Source: Hypoxylon rubiginosum (lineage: Eukaryota > Ascomycota > Sordariomycetes > Xylariales > Hypoxylaceae). Taken from it: 64,000 nucleotides of DNA. Shown piece after piece: positions 45,878-58,102 of this stretch. Position 1 is the first letter of the stretch, and each line of letters begins with the position of its first letter. Below the pieces are notes generated by a model. It had not been told where the DNA came from. It did no database searches and saw only the letters and a list, made by a program, of their open reading frames with translations. The position numbers and the translations under genes are program-made. The stretch is taken from the NCBI GenBank assembly GCA_902806565.1, contig CADCXA010000031.1, positions 1,922,001 through 1,986,000 of the forward strand, written 5' to 3'.

Positions 45878-47547
45878 GCATGCTTACATGATAAAAGAAA
45901 AGGAAGCAGGCCTACCCGGAGCCCGCACGGAGTTTGTATACCAACCCAAGGTATCCAGTGAGCATATTGTTGGAAATTATTGGATTAGAAGCATCCTTTA
46001 ATCAGTACCCTTTGAGAACGCTGCAGTTAAATGTATTTGGTAGTTAGATTCTTTTTGTTAGTTACGGAAACATCAACTATAGCTGATGAAGTAATCATTC
46101 AAACTTATTCCATACGCCTCACAAGCCTTACACTCGTCGATTATAACATCCTTAAAATTAGGTGGTCTTGATTATATTTTCACTGTTCTAAGTGGCATCT
46201 CTCTTGCCGTCGTCGTAGGCCACAGGAGAATTCGATATCTAACATTCGGACCGCTTTTGCATTCTTTGGCATATCTTAGGTACCTAAGGTACTCAGTACT
46301 ATTGACGTGAACGGAAGTACATAGATTTCGTGTTTATTGATATCTGGTAGTTTATCGACGACCAATGAGATGAAATAAGGAAACGAAGGAATGATGGCTT
46401 AGGAATATTTCCTTATGACTACATGTTTACATACATTGTCTTGGTACCGCCCGCTCCTACTTAAGACAGTGGCTTATGATGACCCTTTATATGTTATATG
46501 AAAGCGGATGTCCACTCTTTTGGTCAATTAGCTGTCCGCCTTGGGTTTTCCTGTCTCTAAAAGACGACAAAGGTAGAAGCTTAGAACGCCACAATGTCGT
46601 ATAGAAATAAACTCCGTACAACGCGATATATTGTGCTCTTGTCTCGACCTTCATCTGAGTGTAACAGGCGTGACCCCAATGAAACCATAAGAGACAGTAG
46701 GAGGCATAGGTCAAAGGTTTACCACAATTGTATTCTTGCACGGACGCTTAATGTGTAGGTATTGTAATGTAGCCCTGCAGTTGGTAAGCTACCCAGGAAG
46801 TGAGCATATATTAGAGAAAGTTAGAAAAGTTCTCCCTGTTAGACTTTATATTATGGTATGATTCTTCGCGCATGCTGATGCGTTCATGAATAGTACATGG
46901 GTGGTCCGGCTTCGTTGAATCTCCTTCCACTTAGTAAATGTTGTCGGTGTAGGGTAAATAAGACTTCGAAAAAAGGAGTTCACCTACGTAGACATCAATC
47001 TCGATCGTGTGCAGGAGGGGAAAAGTTCAAATGCAAAGTTACGCTACAGCATACTATGATCTGATCCGGCGATTTTCGCTTTCTAATCGTACGATATATG
47101 CGGCCCGGTGTTTAGTACGTGCATAAAGCCTTTAAGTATCGATCTCAATTCCAAGAAAATGCAATTAGGAGTGAGCTATAATTAGAGTCGTGCTACCAGA
47201 TGGATGTCACTGAGAACAGAGGCAGGAAAATATGCAAACCTTAACGTCCAGCTACATACAAAGGAATAGTATTGCGTGCCTTGTATCTTGCCGCATTCTA
47301 TAGTAACTATTTGACCCATGCATGCCAGCGTCCCTGGACACGTCTATGCCACCAGCCTCTCTCCGAATGCAAAGACAAGGACTGGGTGGATGATAATACC
47401 GTATTCGGAGTTGGCATTTATGACCGTGAACTTCTGATCGTCGATGAAACTAGTTGGGTCGTGGCTAATCTCTAATCCCGGTGCAATTATTTTAAAGCGA
47501 GGTCTCAGATACCGCATCTGAAGTCCAGGCTAGTACTAGAATATATA
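45878..47547. other. Intergenic, no gene seen
   Basis: About 1.7 kb. A TTAGGTACCTAA palindrome at about 46277-46288. No coding frame supported. The part near 47500 may belong to the chitin-binding relic on the minus strand. Confidence 0.4.
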
Positions 47548-48006
47548 TTAGGTATACTGGGAATAGACAGAATGACAACATAAATAATTGGTCACAAAGA
47601 AGAAGGACTTACTGCTGCAACAATCCCCAAGTGCCGGGTTTGTAGAATTGGTCCCACCACGATCCGGTCCGCACGTACCGTCCGGGGTTGCTGTTCCACT
47701 ACTATTGTCACTACTATTGTCAGTCCCACAATACGGAATAATCGGGGCCCCTTCCGTGGTTCCCGTTATCTGTATTCGCGGAGTTGGTCGGGCGTGATAA
47801 TTGTCCCCGGAAGCCAGAAGGGCTTCCGTAGCCCTAGAGAGGCACGATGTGAAGTCGACGAATTCCTGATGGGAGGTCTGGAAGAGTCTGGTAACGAAGA
47901 TTCCCGGGCTGCCGAATTTAGCAGGCCCAACAATATAAAAATGACGGTCACATAATGACGCCGTAAGCATAGCGTGATCACGCAAACATCTGTAGCATAT
48001 TCGCAT
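47548..48006 (-). pseudogene. Chitin-binding (CBM18-like) gene relic
   Basis: A 152-codon minus-strand frame. Residues about 100-133 read GTATPDGTCGPDRGGTNSTN, then PALGDCCSS. This matches the front of a type-1 chitin-binding domain (DGTCG...GG...FGDCCS...), with the usual third cysteine region shortened. Right after DCCSS a strong GTAAGT donor occurs, so the domain may continue in a second exon, but the sequence past plausible acceptors (about 47524-47529) gives no GxCG block and soon stops. The upstream part has no signal peptide and changes character. I read it as a broken copy of a secreted chitin-binding protein. A divergent small gene is possible. Confidence 0.35.
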
Positions 48007-48837
48007 TTTTTCGATTGATTCTTTTTTTATACCTATTTTTGAGGTGCCCCTGGATGCGTACCTAGCTAACTAATAGAATAAGGAATATGAGAGATAGTTA
48101 TGTATTAGCTTCCTCATCCAATTCTTAAAAGATTTTCCACCAGAAACATTCCACCGGGGTCTTTTTAAGTTAATGTTGCTCTTCATGAGTTGTCATGAAT
48201 GAGATCGAAATCGATGTAATTAATATTCTCTCGACGGAATCGCCACCTTGCGCGACGACAGTCATTTTCTGACTCCGATCCTAGTGGCGCGGTAACGCGA
48301 TTCATCTCTTTCAGGACCCTGATAGGTATCCTCAGTACTCCTCGTAGGTTTCCACAGATTCCAAATACTATCCCAATGGATGTTCCCTTGCATCTAACAA
48401 AACATACTTGTCTCGCGACCAAGTGTTTGAGTTGAAGGGAGCGTCGAAAGTCGTAAATCATACCCTTTCAAATATTCCCCTTCTTTTGGTATCATCAAGA
48501 TATTAAAAATGATGTAGCGAAGTAACGGTAGGATAGTCCTAAGAGTGAAGAGAAGGTAGTAATTGATCACCCTCCCCGGTACTCCCAAGGAATCGCTGTT
48601 CGAGTAAAGAAAAAAAAAAGCAAATATGTAACGCCGGCTCAGGAGAAATACAACGCTTGCCTGCCACATGAACCAAATGCTGAAACCCTGACAGGCGCGA
48701 ACATGCGTGGCGCGTGATATCTCCAATGTTATGAATGCCGGGCCGGTTGAATGAAATTTTTGTTGTAGGAAAATGAGTTGGACATGGTGCGGGCCATGTC
48801 ACCGAGAGCTTATGCATCGGCGGACATTAAGGCCTAG
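48007..48837. other. Intergenic, no gene seen
   Basis: Overlapping short minus-strand frames without family resemblance. 3' flank of the gene at 48838. Confidence 0.4.
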
Positions 48838-50030
48838 TTATTGGTCCGATCCAAAATCGACAAAGTTTTCCCAATCACCTTGTGCTCCACCACCTGGCGT
48901 GTCCAGGCGGCTGAGGCTGTTAGTTGGGATGTCGAGAAGACCCATCGAACTGTCCAGCGAGAGGAAGTTATCATCGGGAATGGTACCGTCTTGGGGCGAG
49001 AAGGTCTCGATAGTGTGATGAGCACTCTCTTTGCTGCTATCCTCCAGAGTCGAGGAGTCACCGGGGTACGGACCAAACATCTGGAAAGATGAAGGATCTT
49101 CGCCCATGAAATGCATCGCCATTGGGTCACCCATATCTATGTTGGCTAGCATCTTCACGTCGTTAGACAGCTCAGATGTGAATGCCGAAGATGTGGTAGA
49201 CTGCTGCAACAGCTGTGGATCAAGGGGAAGATTTGAAAATGCGGATGGGGTTTGGTACGGCGTGCTCTTCGACTCGGATGTATCGGCGTCAGTTGTTGAC
49301 GATCCAGGCGTCAGGGCCGGCGGTGACGACATGGCAGTACCCGGATGGAGCGCCGGACTCCCGACACTGGTGGAATCCCTCCTGTCGTACTGGGACTGGG
49401 AAGAAACATGCGAAGAGACAGACTGCGTCCGGGTCGCCGGGGTGCCCTGGCTAGACCCCGACGTAGATAATCGGTGGGGGTAGCCGCCGTTGTTGTTCAC
49501 GAGTGGTGACATGTACATGGAATTATTGTATGCCACGGCAGTAGGGAAAGATTCGCTAAATAGGCGGTTGACTTCGTTATATCGGGCCATAGTGGCCATC
49601 GCCGTTTGGGTCGTGATGTAGGCATTCACGCGGTTGTTCATATCGGGCGAGTTCGTTTGCAAGTGAGAGGTGAGGTACCTATAGTGGCGTGGAAGGTCAT
49701 CCTCTTCCTCTTCGTACATCTCTTCTTTTAGTACAATCTCCTCGCTAACTTTGAGACCTCGACCCGTTCGTCTCCGGTGAATTTCGGATGCCTGACGAGC
49801 GGACTGTACCCTGGCCTCCAGACTTCGATCGGCCCTCCTCGACGCAGCAATATACGCCCTTTCCTGATTCTCTTCGTGGGATCGTTCTGTCTATAGTCAA
49901 AGGTTAGATTTCCATTAATCGTCAACGTACGTTGGTAGGGAAAAAACAAGCTTGCCTTCTGCACCTTGACAGGTGGAAGTCGGTCAGTAGCCGGCATAGC
50001 GGTACAGGTATCGAAGGCTCTCTTCGGCAT
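48838..50030 (-). CDS. Conserved fungal protein of unknown function
   Basis: Exons 50030-49956 and 49890-48838 give about 375 residues. The intron starts with GC (AAG|GCAAGC) and ends TATAG with a CTAACC branch-like site. The join puts VKVQK directly before TERSHEENQERAYIAASRRA, keeping one frame. The front is a basic, helical segment (RRADRSLEARVQSARQASEI, then HRRRTGRGLKVSEEIVLKEE). EEMYEEEEDDLPRHYRYLTS follows at about residues 82-101. I recall the EMYEEEDDDLP pattern from uncharacterised proteins in many Sordariomycetes. The rest is Ser/Pro/Gln rich with an acidic C-terminus (NFVDFGSDQ), as in activators. A nuclear regulatory role is inference; no zinc finger or full leucine zipper is visible. 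Confidence 0.75.
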
Positions 50031-51140
50031 TGATTGTAATAGGTTTGGTATTTTGACGACGGGAGACGGTTCCGACGACAAGGTCAAACTGCGATTAACA
50101 ATGTGGCGAAGTGGTCAATGGGAGGAGGATGGACTGGAAATTCGAATCTCTTGGCGAAATTCCAGCTTGGGTTGTTATTGTTATATAAGTCGAGTAGCTG
50201 TAGGACTAAGCAGAATCACAAGCTATAAGCGGGGTGCCGAGCGGCGCTGGCGTATGCAGCCGGAGAAGGCAAACAAGCTATCGTGCGATGTTCGGTGTCG
50301 TGGCTTGTATCTTTCAGCGGTATCCCGGAGAAGACTGCTCCCTGCAGGTGATTTTGTAATGCTTGTTGTAATGCTTGTATGTAGGGATAAGCTAGAACAA
50401 ATCACAATTGGACGGTCAAGACCAGGTTGATATATCGGCTTTCCAAATTCAATGTTTTCTCCACCGCACAATGCTTGTGCTTGAGTTGAGTATCGATGCT
50501 ATATCCCTAATCTGGAAGTATCGGCTTTTACTTGGTCGTAGTTGATGTAGTTCACGTAGCTGATGTGGCTGATGAAGTTGCTGAGCTCTGTGCGGTATGT
50601 GGTGTCGCGTTCCAGGTTATTTATTATCGACTCTCCCAAATACGAGACAAAGGCAGCTCGGTTTTGATATGTGCTACTGTGGGAGATCTCGATTCGAGGT
50701 TGTTGACAAAGGTGTGGGAAGAGAGCTTTAAGGGGGAAAAAGTAAAAGTAAAAGTGACAAGAGACAAGAGGATCGTGACACCGGGAGGGATAAGAAAAAA
50801 CAATATACATATACATATACAGGAATGGAATTTCCCCAAGGACCAGGCGCCAGGTCACGCCCATTGCTCGGAATAGCGAAGTTATGGGAAGCTGTGGGAG
50901 GTACATGAGGCGGGAAGCTCCAAGGTCCAGTTGCGTAAGAGGGCTAGAGATGTACCTAACGTACCTAGCGTACCTAGCGTACCTAGCGTACATCCTAGCA
51001 GTTCCATGCCTTCGATCGTAGGCAAGGACAGGGATCATAGCTTTCCTGATGCGGGAGAATGTTTAGGTTGCGATCGATCGTGGTGGGGACCTTTGGAAAC
51101 CAATCTGGTTCTAGGAAAGGTTTGAGACGGTACAAGGGTT
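50031..51140. other. Upstream region with short tandem repeats
   Basis: No gene supported. It contains ATACAT runs at about 50805-50820 and the GTACCTAGC tandem repeat at 50952-50991. The frame at 51038-50499 on the minus strand owes its repetitive peptide to that repeat. Confidence 0.45.
50952..50991. repeat. 9-bp tandem repeat GTACCTAGC
   Basis: About four tandem copies of a 9-base unit (GTACCTAAC, then GTACCTAGC repeated), ending in GTACATCCTAGC. Related to the CCTAGG-rich palindromes scattered through the window's intergenic DNA. Confidence 0.8.
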
Positions 51141-51144
51141 GGTA

Positions 51145-51367
51145 CAGTGGGAGGCAAAAAGTTTGAATCCAAAATAAGTACAGGTGGGTCTAGGGTAGGT
51201 CCGCATTAAACTAATATACTTATAAAATACATATTCGTACTGGATAAATAAATAATAAACATTCAGAAAGATATACGACTTTTAGAAATCAAGTATATTC
51301 ATCTAATGTGGACCTGCCCCGGACCCACCTGTACTTATTTTGGATTCAAACTTTTTGCCTCCCACTG
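51145..51367. mobile_element. MITE with long terminal inverted repeats and TA target duplication
   Basis: A 223-bp non-coding element bounded by inverted repeats of about 64 bp (CAGTGGGAGGCAAAAAGTTT at the left end, its complement at the right). The two arms differ at only four positions, all C/T or G/A transitions. It is flanked on both sides by TA (51143-51144 and 51368-51369), the target duplication of Tc1/mariner transposases. The centre is A/T rich with no coding frame. Family knowledge: such miniature elements are moved in trans by a full-length relative, and no transposase gene is visible in this window. Near-perfect arms suggest recent insertion. Transitions between the arms fit repeat-induced point mutation, but four changes are too few to prove it. 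Confidence 0.93.
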
Positions 51368-53700
51368 TACCATTATTGTCTGGCTGATAGCGGTTCAAGT
51401 AGCCCCTAAAGAGGACTAGCTCCCATAGCTTCTGCATAAAAGGTCTGTGCTTTGGGTTAGTGACCCACGTTACGTATCTTTTTCAGGTATCTTTTCCTCT
51501 GCCTGTCCGACTGTCAGATCAATCATTCAAAGCTACAGGTGCTTTTTAGCTTTTGTTATTTAAACGGAGGTGCGTAACAGCTGGTCTCAATTCAAGTTAT
51601 CCTTTGAATGCCAACCAGTTTCATACCTGTATTCGAGTGAGTAAACAGGCTGGCAGGCAGGTTGATATAATTACACCAGGCAATACGTGCTTACATGTAG
51701 ATATCGTACTTGTACCCTCCACTACATGTAGGTAGGCGGTTACACACATAAACATCCAGTTTTAATCGACAGATCTGGGCTGAAGTTTACCAAATGATGC
51801 AAGTCTTCTCGGATCGACAGCACTATACTACACGTAATACAGGCAGACAGGTTTTCATAACATGAAAATTTGAGGGAAAAAATGATACAAAGAATCAATC
51901 GCCCAACTTCCCAAGCTCGGAGCTCAAAGTCCAATTCCAATCAAACTACAACACCATTACACCGTGGGGTGTTCCTAATTCGGTATGTCGGTAATACCTG
52001 CATCTGTACCTAAGGTAGTAGATACTATCCCGTTAATAGCCAAGGTGTAAAGGTTGTCGAAGACTGATGGAAGATGAACTTAAGATGAACACCCGACGCG
52101 ACACATTTGTTACCTAAACACTACGTCAATTCCTCCCCACCGCGTTATTAGAGATTTGCGTGTACTATACGTTGATAGTTGATAGTTGTGCCGGTATTCC
52201 CTGATAAGCGCCGATCCGTTTAGGTTCCAAGTTGTAACGTGTTGCGTGCCGCCGCCTCCTATCCGCCTAGCTATTCGCTCCGCCTCCGCCAACTCCACTG
52301 CTTAAGACCGTCCGCCCTCATACATATACCAGATTGACTATGTAGATACACTAATAAATAGACTAGATAGAAGCTGCCTAGGCCTCACAATATTAATACT
52401 ATTTTCAAAATTTTTATTATCACTAGCCTCTAAGCTTAAACATGTGAATGCGCATTTGTGTTTTATAAAGTTACCTAAGTATGTATGCGGTCATACCAAC
52501 ATAACAGGTACGGATATAGACAGTAGATCAGTAACGAGAAAAGAAGCAGATCGTGGCTCTCTCCGGACCTTACCTCCGCCTAGCCAGCCGTTCAGCCGTT
52601 GCCAAATCCCTCATCAAAGGATGTCACTTGGCCTTGCCTGGTTGTCGAACCATGCACTTCCCACCACGTATGCTTCAGGTCATCGTTACAGCCGGAGCTT
52701 TTGCTGCGAACTTGCCATTCGCATGAGAAATGCAACGGCGCAGTTTACCGGCATCGAGGGGTCCGCTTGCAAACGGCCGAATTCTTCACTCAACGTTTGT
52801 CTAAAGCCTTTGTTTTAGAACTCGGTAGAATATCAACGTTTACCTACTCTCAGCCCTTTTTGCTTATAGGCCAATTAACATCCGACCTGGCCAAGCCCTG
52901 GCCCTGGCCCTGTCGTAACGGCGATCCACCTAAAGAGCAAAGCAAAATTGAAGCCACGCGCCACGAAAAGCCACACAGCGACGGGAACAAGCTAGACCGC
53001 CGGCTTTACTTGTCTTCCTTGTTTATACACCATGTACATACCTATCATTTTGGGGGAGCTAAGAGGAAAAAAAAAAAGTCAGTTAAAACGACCTCATCTC
53101 TGCATGCATAGGCGGACATATATCCCCGCACGAAGGATGAGGAAACGCTTTCAAGAGCCGATCCGGAGTGTATTTTAGCGATTGGCATCATGTTGTTCGA
53201 CAAGTGACATCAACCCGTAAAATCGGTGTGCGGGGGGGCTGTTGACTTGAAACGGACGAACTGTGACTTGTCTTGCTGTCTTGTCTTTTGCCCCTTTTCC
53301 CTGTTTGGGGACCCTGATTCTTTGCCCAGGTGGGTTCTGAAGACCTCTCCGGAGCAAAATGTCCGCAAGTCTGGGATTCCTACCCTCGGTACTTGGAGCC
53401 TTAACAATTTTTCAGATTCCCCCCACTCCCAATTCATCCAACCAAGAGGCCGCCAGCGGTCGGGTTTTCCTGCTTAGCCACGTTCGTGGCGTTGTGGCTA
53501 GCGGAACCAATTCTCAACACATTTTAATTTCCTTTATTATTGCCTTCTCCTCCCCCCTACATACAAATTCTGACGTAGCAGTGTAGCCGCGTACGTTGGG
53601 CTTCGGATCAGCTCGGATACCGTCTCCTCAAAACGGGCAATTCTTCGAGTGCTCGTCTGCTTGTGCGACTGACGACACCCCCCGCTGTCGATCTTGCCCT
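51368..53700. other. Gene-poor region
   Basis: Plus-strand frames at 52444-53111 and 53226-53586 overlap each other in different frames and resemble no family. Poly-A run at 53069-53079. No gene supported. Confidence 0.4.
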
Positions 53701-56300
53701 AAATCTCAAACATCGCCACCTAACTATGGGATTTTGTCCTCATTATCTCGGAATTCCATCCACAAGCATGGGATTTTGCTTCCGACCATATATTGCCAAG
53801 CTTTCCCAATTATTACTGTCTTACCACACTTTGCTGTTCCCCAATAGTTTCCAAGAGGCATAGGCAGGTCATCCATCACCTCAAGATTACACTCCGACTT
53901 TATCAACCGGTCAGAAAGAAATCCCATCATCCATGGCTTCTAAACTACGTTTTATCATCTTCATTTCAAATAGAAACACGTTCCACAGCTAAAGATCCAG
54001 ACCAGTGCTTGTGTGGCTATATTCAGTCACAAATCAATAGCTGGAGGATATCCAGCAATCCCTTGCGTAGGTAAGATAAGAGGTGGTTTCAAAGTCCCAA
54101 TATGCATGCGGACCGCGTCTGATACTCTCACTTTTGAGCTATCAAAACATTTGATTCTACTTAGCAGGTATCCAACTGTTTTCTCATCTAAACAGACCCC
54201 ATCTTCAAGAGTCCGCCCCAATCCCAAACAGATTGTTCTGGGCATCGCGCACTAAGCTACTAGGTTGGATCGGTCATTGACGGAGCACCGAGCCATCGTG
54301 CAGCGCGTCTATGTATGTCTCCAAGTCCCCAACGATCTATAGTGAGATCTCCCACAAGATCCCATGGGGACAGATCTCCATCATGTCCAAAGGAGTAGCT
54401 TTCTCGCATCAGGATCTCATCCCTATGTGTATATACCATGTTCCCGGCGTATGCAAAAGTCGGCTCCCAGTCGTATCCGTTCCTATTCTGAAGCTATGAC
54501 CTCCCAAATGGGAGTTCCATGCGCTGACAGATTAGGTCAGAATGTTGACTGCGGACAAGTGCCGCATACGCCTATTGCGTTCAGGTCCGTTGAAACCCTA
54601 TTCAACAAACACCACATTCGATCGGAATGTCGGAATATCCTTTCCAGCAAATCTGCCGGTCTGAGTATAGAGTTTGCTTCAAATTGGCTGGCTTTAACTA
54701 TTGGCAGCACCCGGGTTTTCGGCAAGACGTGCGGAGCTGAAAAAGGGGGGGAGCTCCAGAGCTCAAGAGGTGGCGCAGTGACGATATTTGAAATTCAGAT
54801 CCAACTCAACGGGTCCTAATATTATTGGGGTCACCGCTATAGAGCATTAGTTACCGACTTCCTAGCCGTCCCCGAGGCTATTCACGCCTCTCTTCCTATG
54901 TACAAACGGGAAACCGTATGCGAAAAGCTCCAATAATACCATATGTCGACAGTAGCTCAAACTCTCTTGACTCATATCCGGGCGCACTAACAAGCCGTCT
55001 TGGTCATATGTCTATTCGCGACATACACCGAATTATCTCTAATAAGGGGCAAGAATTGGGTGTACTAATAGCTAATTTTTGGAACTCATGTATTTGCTGC
55101 TAGGATCAGTCTGATGCCTCCTACATATACAGAATAGACATTCTGCAAATGTAGAGTACGGAGAAGCCTCCTACTTCAACTCTCTTCTTTGAGGGCTCCA
55201 AGCCAATCAATCTCAATTAGAGTATTAGTTCTAGAATTGCCACCAGATTGCCCTAGCTAGGTTTATGGGCACTTAGGTAGCTATCAATTAGTTTCCGACC
55301 CGACCAGACCGACCGCCGCGAATCTCTCTAGAGTGGACCCGGGCTTGTGCCTTGTGGGCCGACGTTACCTAAGCACCCGTTCGGTCTCATGGCGTCTTCC
55401 TCCGCAGTGACGGTTCAGCCCCATGATGTCTTCCTCTTACCATTCGTGATGCTTGCCTGTTCGGCCCTAGTCGTACAAAGTCCGGCCTTGCTAGGACGGG
55501 ATTTCTCATAATCGGGACGATATTCAGCCCCAAGCGATGACTAGACAAGTGCCGAGATCCTTACTAGCTCGGTATCTAGCTCTACTGTCGAAGGACTAAA
55601 AGAGATCTCTCTTCGGAACTCTGACCTATTGACTTCCTACGATCTGATTCAACCATGTGCTCTCTATAGATCTGGTCCACGCATATTCAGGAACACGGGA
55701 TCAGAGTTTTAAAGTCAAACCCTCTGCCCCAGCAATTCTAACGTTCAACATTCGGCATACATAGCATGCGATTAGAGCACCGGAGGCAAATACAGACAAA
55801 GTCGCTTACAAATCCCAAGCCTCGGAGAAAGCAATATTTGTGTGGCCTGAGCTAACGAGCTGGAGAACGCTGCCCTAAACCTGAAGCTGGTAACTTTGGT
55901 AGGTAAGTCATGTTGTTTCTTTTGATTCTAAACTTATGATGCGTCCGGACCTTATGAGCCGCATAGGTACCATTATTCACGTCCCGTTTGTCCGAACATT
56001 CTCCTGGGCGTTTTCCCTGGGTCAGCTTCCAGTGGCAAAGCCTTCTGACTAGTTGCTCTCGGATTTTATGTCGTTTAGCCTTTTCATCCATAAATCCACC
56101 ATCAGTGGCTTGTTAGACCGGCTTGACTCCGTAACTGCTTGAGGCTTGACGGGAGTACATCCATTTGTTTGCGATTGTTGTGCATGCGTAGAGACAAGTT
56201 TGAGTTGGAATTGTCGGTTAATTGTATCCAGTACCCAAGGTTTACGGCTTTTGCTGTGTGATATTCCTTGAACCGTGGACATAACTATTGAGGTCTTCAA
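53701..56300 (-). other. Probable transposon debris
   Basis: Minus-strand frames at 56300-56049, 54725-54537, 54245-54027 and 53930-53724 are protein-like but short, separated by stops and shifted in frame. The first contains WVLDTINRQF and LMVDLWMKRLNDIKS, which loosely recall the protease (W-x-LDSGA) and GAG-pre-integrase (LWHxRLGH) motifs of Ty1/copia polyproteins with the key residues lost. The others are unidentified. No long terminal repeats were found by eye. I treat the block as old mobile-element remains with low certainty. Confidence 0.25.
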
Positions 56301-56775
56301 ATGTTTGGACTGTATTGTAGGGCAGCAATAGCCGTACAGTACTGGGGAGGACGTATACTCACGATTTTGATAGGTGAATTACTAACAAATGTCCACTCAG
56401 TCTTCCTTGAGTCATCTCAATGAACAGCGATCTTGCGCTTGTCACTATCGTAGCATCCTATGAGACCGGGACGGAAATTCCGTATACATAGAGACTCATC
56501 AAGCTAAGTAATTCTTAACTGGACGTAGATGAAACAGACATCGTGCACTCTAGGAATACAAGTATGTTTGCAGAACGACCAAGGTAAGTCATCCGTCGCG
56601 AAGAGGCATATGCTATGTAGTTTCTGGTGGCACCTGTATCAATGTCAATCCAACGCAAACATCTAGAAACGTAAAACATGCAAGCAATTCATAATACTAA
56701 TATATACTAGAAGGTACTTACCTTAAAAAAGGTATAAAATAAAAGAGAAAGAAATAAAACCTAGAGAGAATTAGC

Positions 56776-56945
56776 AAAAAAGCTCACAGCCCAGGTTCCA
56801 ACCTGCGCGCATTTGTCCCGAGCAGTGGCCGCTGCCGCCCTGCCACAGGTTCGAACCCAAGCTGCTGCGAAAAACCCCCGGTGGGGTTATTTCTGGCCCC
56901 CTGCTTCACCCATTGAGCCAATTGCCAGTTGGCACGCCGGGTGAT
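56776..56945 (-). mobile_element. SINE-like Pol III unit
   Basis: On the minus strand: an A box-like TTGGCTCAATGGGT (56922-56909), then about 60 bases on a B box GGGTTCGAACCT (56858-56847), and a terminator TTTTTT at 56781-56776 about 65 bases further. This is the order of a tRNA-derived Pol III transcript of about 170 nt. The spacing is too long and the arms too irregular for a working tRNA. No target duplication was identified by eye. Confidence 0.45.
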
Positions 56946-58102
56946 TTAAGGGAATGGTTAAGATACGGTGTTGCCAATGGGCTATTTAAGTCAATTGTTG
57001 GTAGGTTCGTTGGCAGGTGCTGGTCACTAGGTACTCAGTCACCCAGCAACGACGACATGAAAAGGTACACTGCCGAGATAGTGCATTAGGTACGTAGGTA
57101 GCTTCTACCTAGAATATTTACATTAGGTACCTAACCATACAAATGTCACGATCCTCGAAGAAACTGACGATCTCCTACCTATCTCAGACTCTAAGCCTGC
57201 GGCATTGCTGTTCACAACTTCCTAACGGTAGGGCCTTGAGTACAATTACGGGGACCGGGTAGAGATTTTATCCAGAGACTCAATACGTTTATCAATATGA
57301 GGTATATATTGACTGGTAATACTACGAATACCTTGGAGGCTTCCGAGAGACTTGGACCAAATCACAATCATATTAAATTTTAAAAACATTTCAATTTGTG
57401 CTTCAAGCTAGTTTTCAATAGTTAACAATTGTTCGCATATATTATTGTGTATTCGGGCGTTGGACCCGATGTTTGATATTAGCACGAGTCTAACTTATCC
57501 TTTCACCGTACTTGGAGCACGTTGCCTTAGGTATGCATTTATATATTATACCTTAGGTTTTGACTGGAGATCGGGGCAATAATCTCCATTGTCACTGTCA
57601 TTGCCTTCCTCTTGATTAGACAATGCCATTATGTGGCCCCTGCTGGTGGCTGCATGACTATAGTTTTCATCTAGATACTTTTCACCTGAGGTAGAGAGGG
57701 AGCAATCACATTGTCAGTAATAACAATGGCTCGATGAATGCGATAACTACCATTATGATATAGAGCACAGACCCATTTTCTATTGTTACCTCAGGCAGAA
57801 ACTATGGGCAACTCACCGTGCTTCCAAGGGCAAAAAACTATATATATCTGCCCTACATGACCAATATGACCATCCTTTTTTTTCATCTACTCACAGTCAG
57901 ATTTACTCACTCTCTTGACATTCGACCCAACCTTGTCAAGACTTCGCTACTCACCAAACCCACCGACACTTCAACAACCTCTGGCACCCTGAAGTACCAG
58001 CAACTTCACCTAGCAACACGCACCGAGCAACCCTCGCCTATCGAGAGTCACCCTCACCTACACAATTCATTCTCAGAAAACCAACTCAATCTCGTCGACA
58101 AA
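56946..58102. other. Upstream region of tubby/LURP-like gene
   Basis: No separate gene supported. The open frame of the next gene extends back to 57818, but that part reads as a Thr/Ser/His-rich leader (CT-rich untranslated sequence), so I start the gene at 58103. Confidence 0.45.

Noticed and set aside
50031..50087. 19-codon upstream extension of the 375-residue protein
   Set aside because: The extension begins at a TTG codon, not ATG; the first ATG in frame is at 50030.
50499..51038. 179-codon minus-strand frame
   Set aside because: Its peptide repeats (YARYARYARY) come from the 9-bp tandem repeat, and the rest is low-complexity Phe/Tyr/Ser from A/T-rich DNA.
55215..55255. Stretch GTATTAGTTCTAGAATTGCC resembling the complement of an 18S rRNA segment
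   Set aside because: Only about 22 bases are alike. The flanks do not follow rRNA order on either side, so chance or a tiny fragment is likelier than an rRNA gene.
57818..58102. N-terminal extension of the tubby/LURP-like protein
   Set aside because: Open frame, but the residues are Thr/Ser/His-rich with no conserved pattern. The sequence has leader-like CT content, and Met at 58103 fits the start of the conserved fold.
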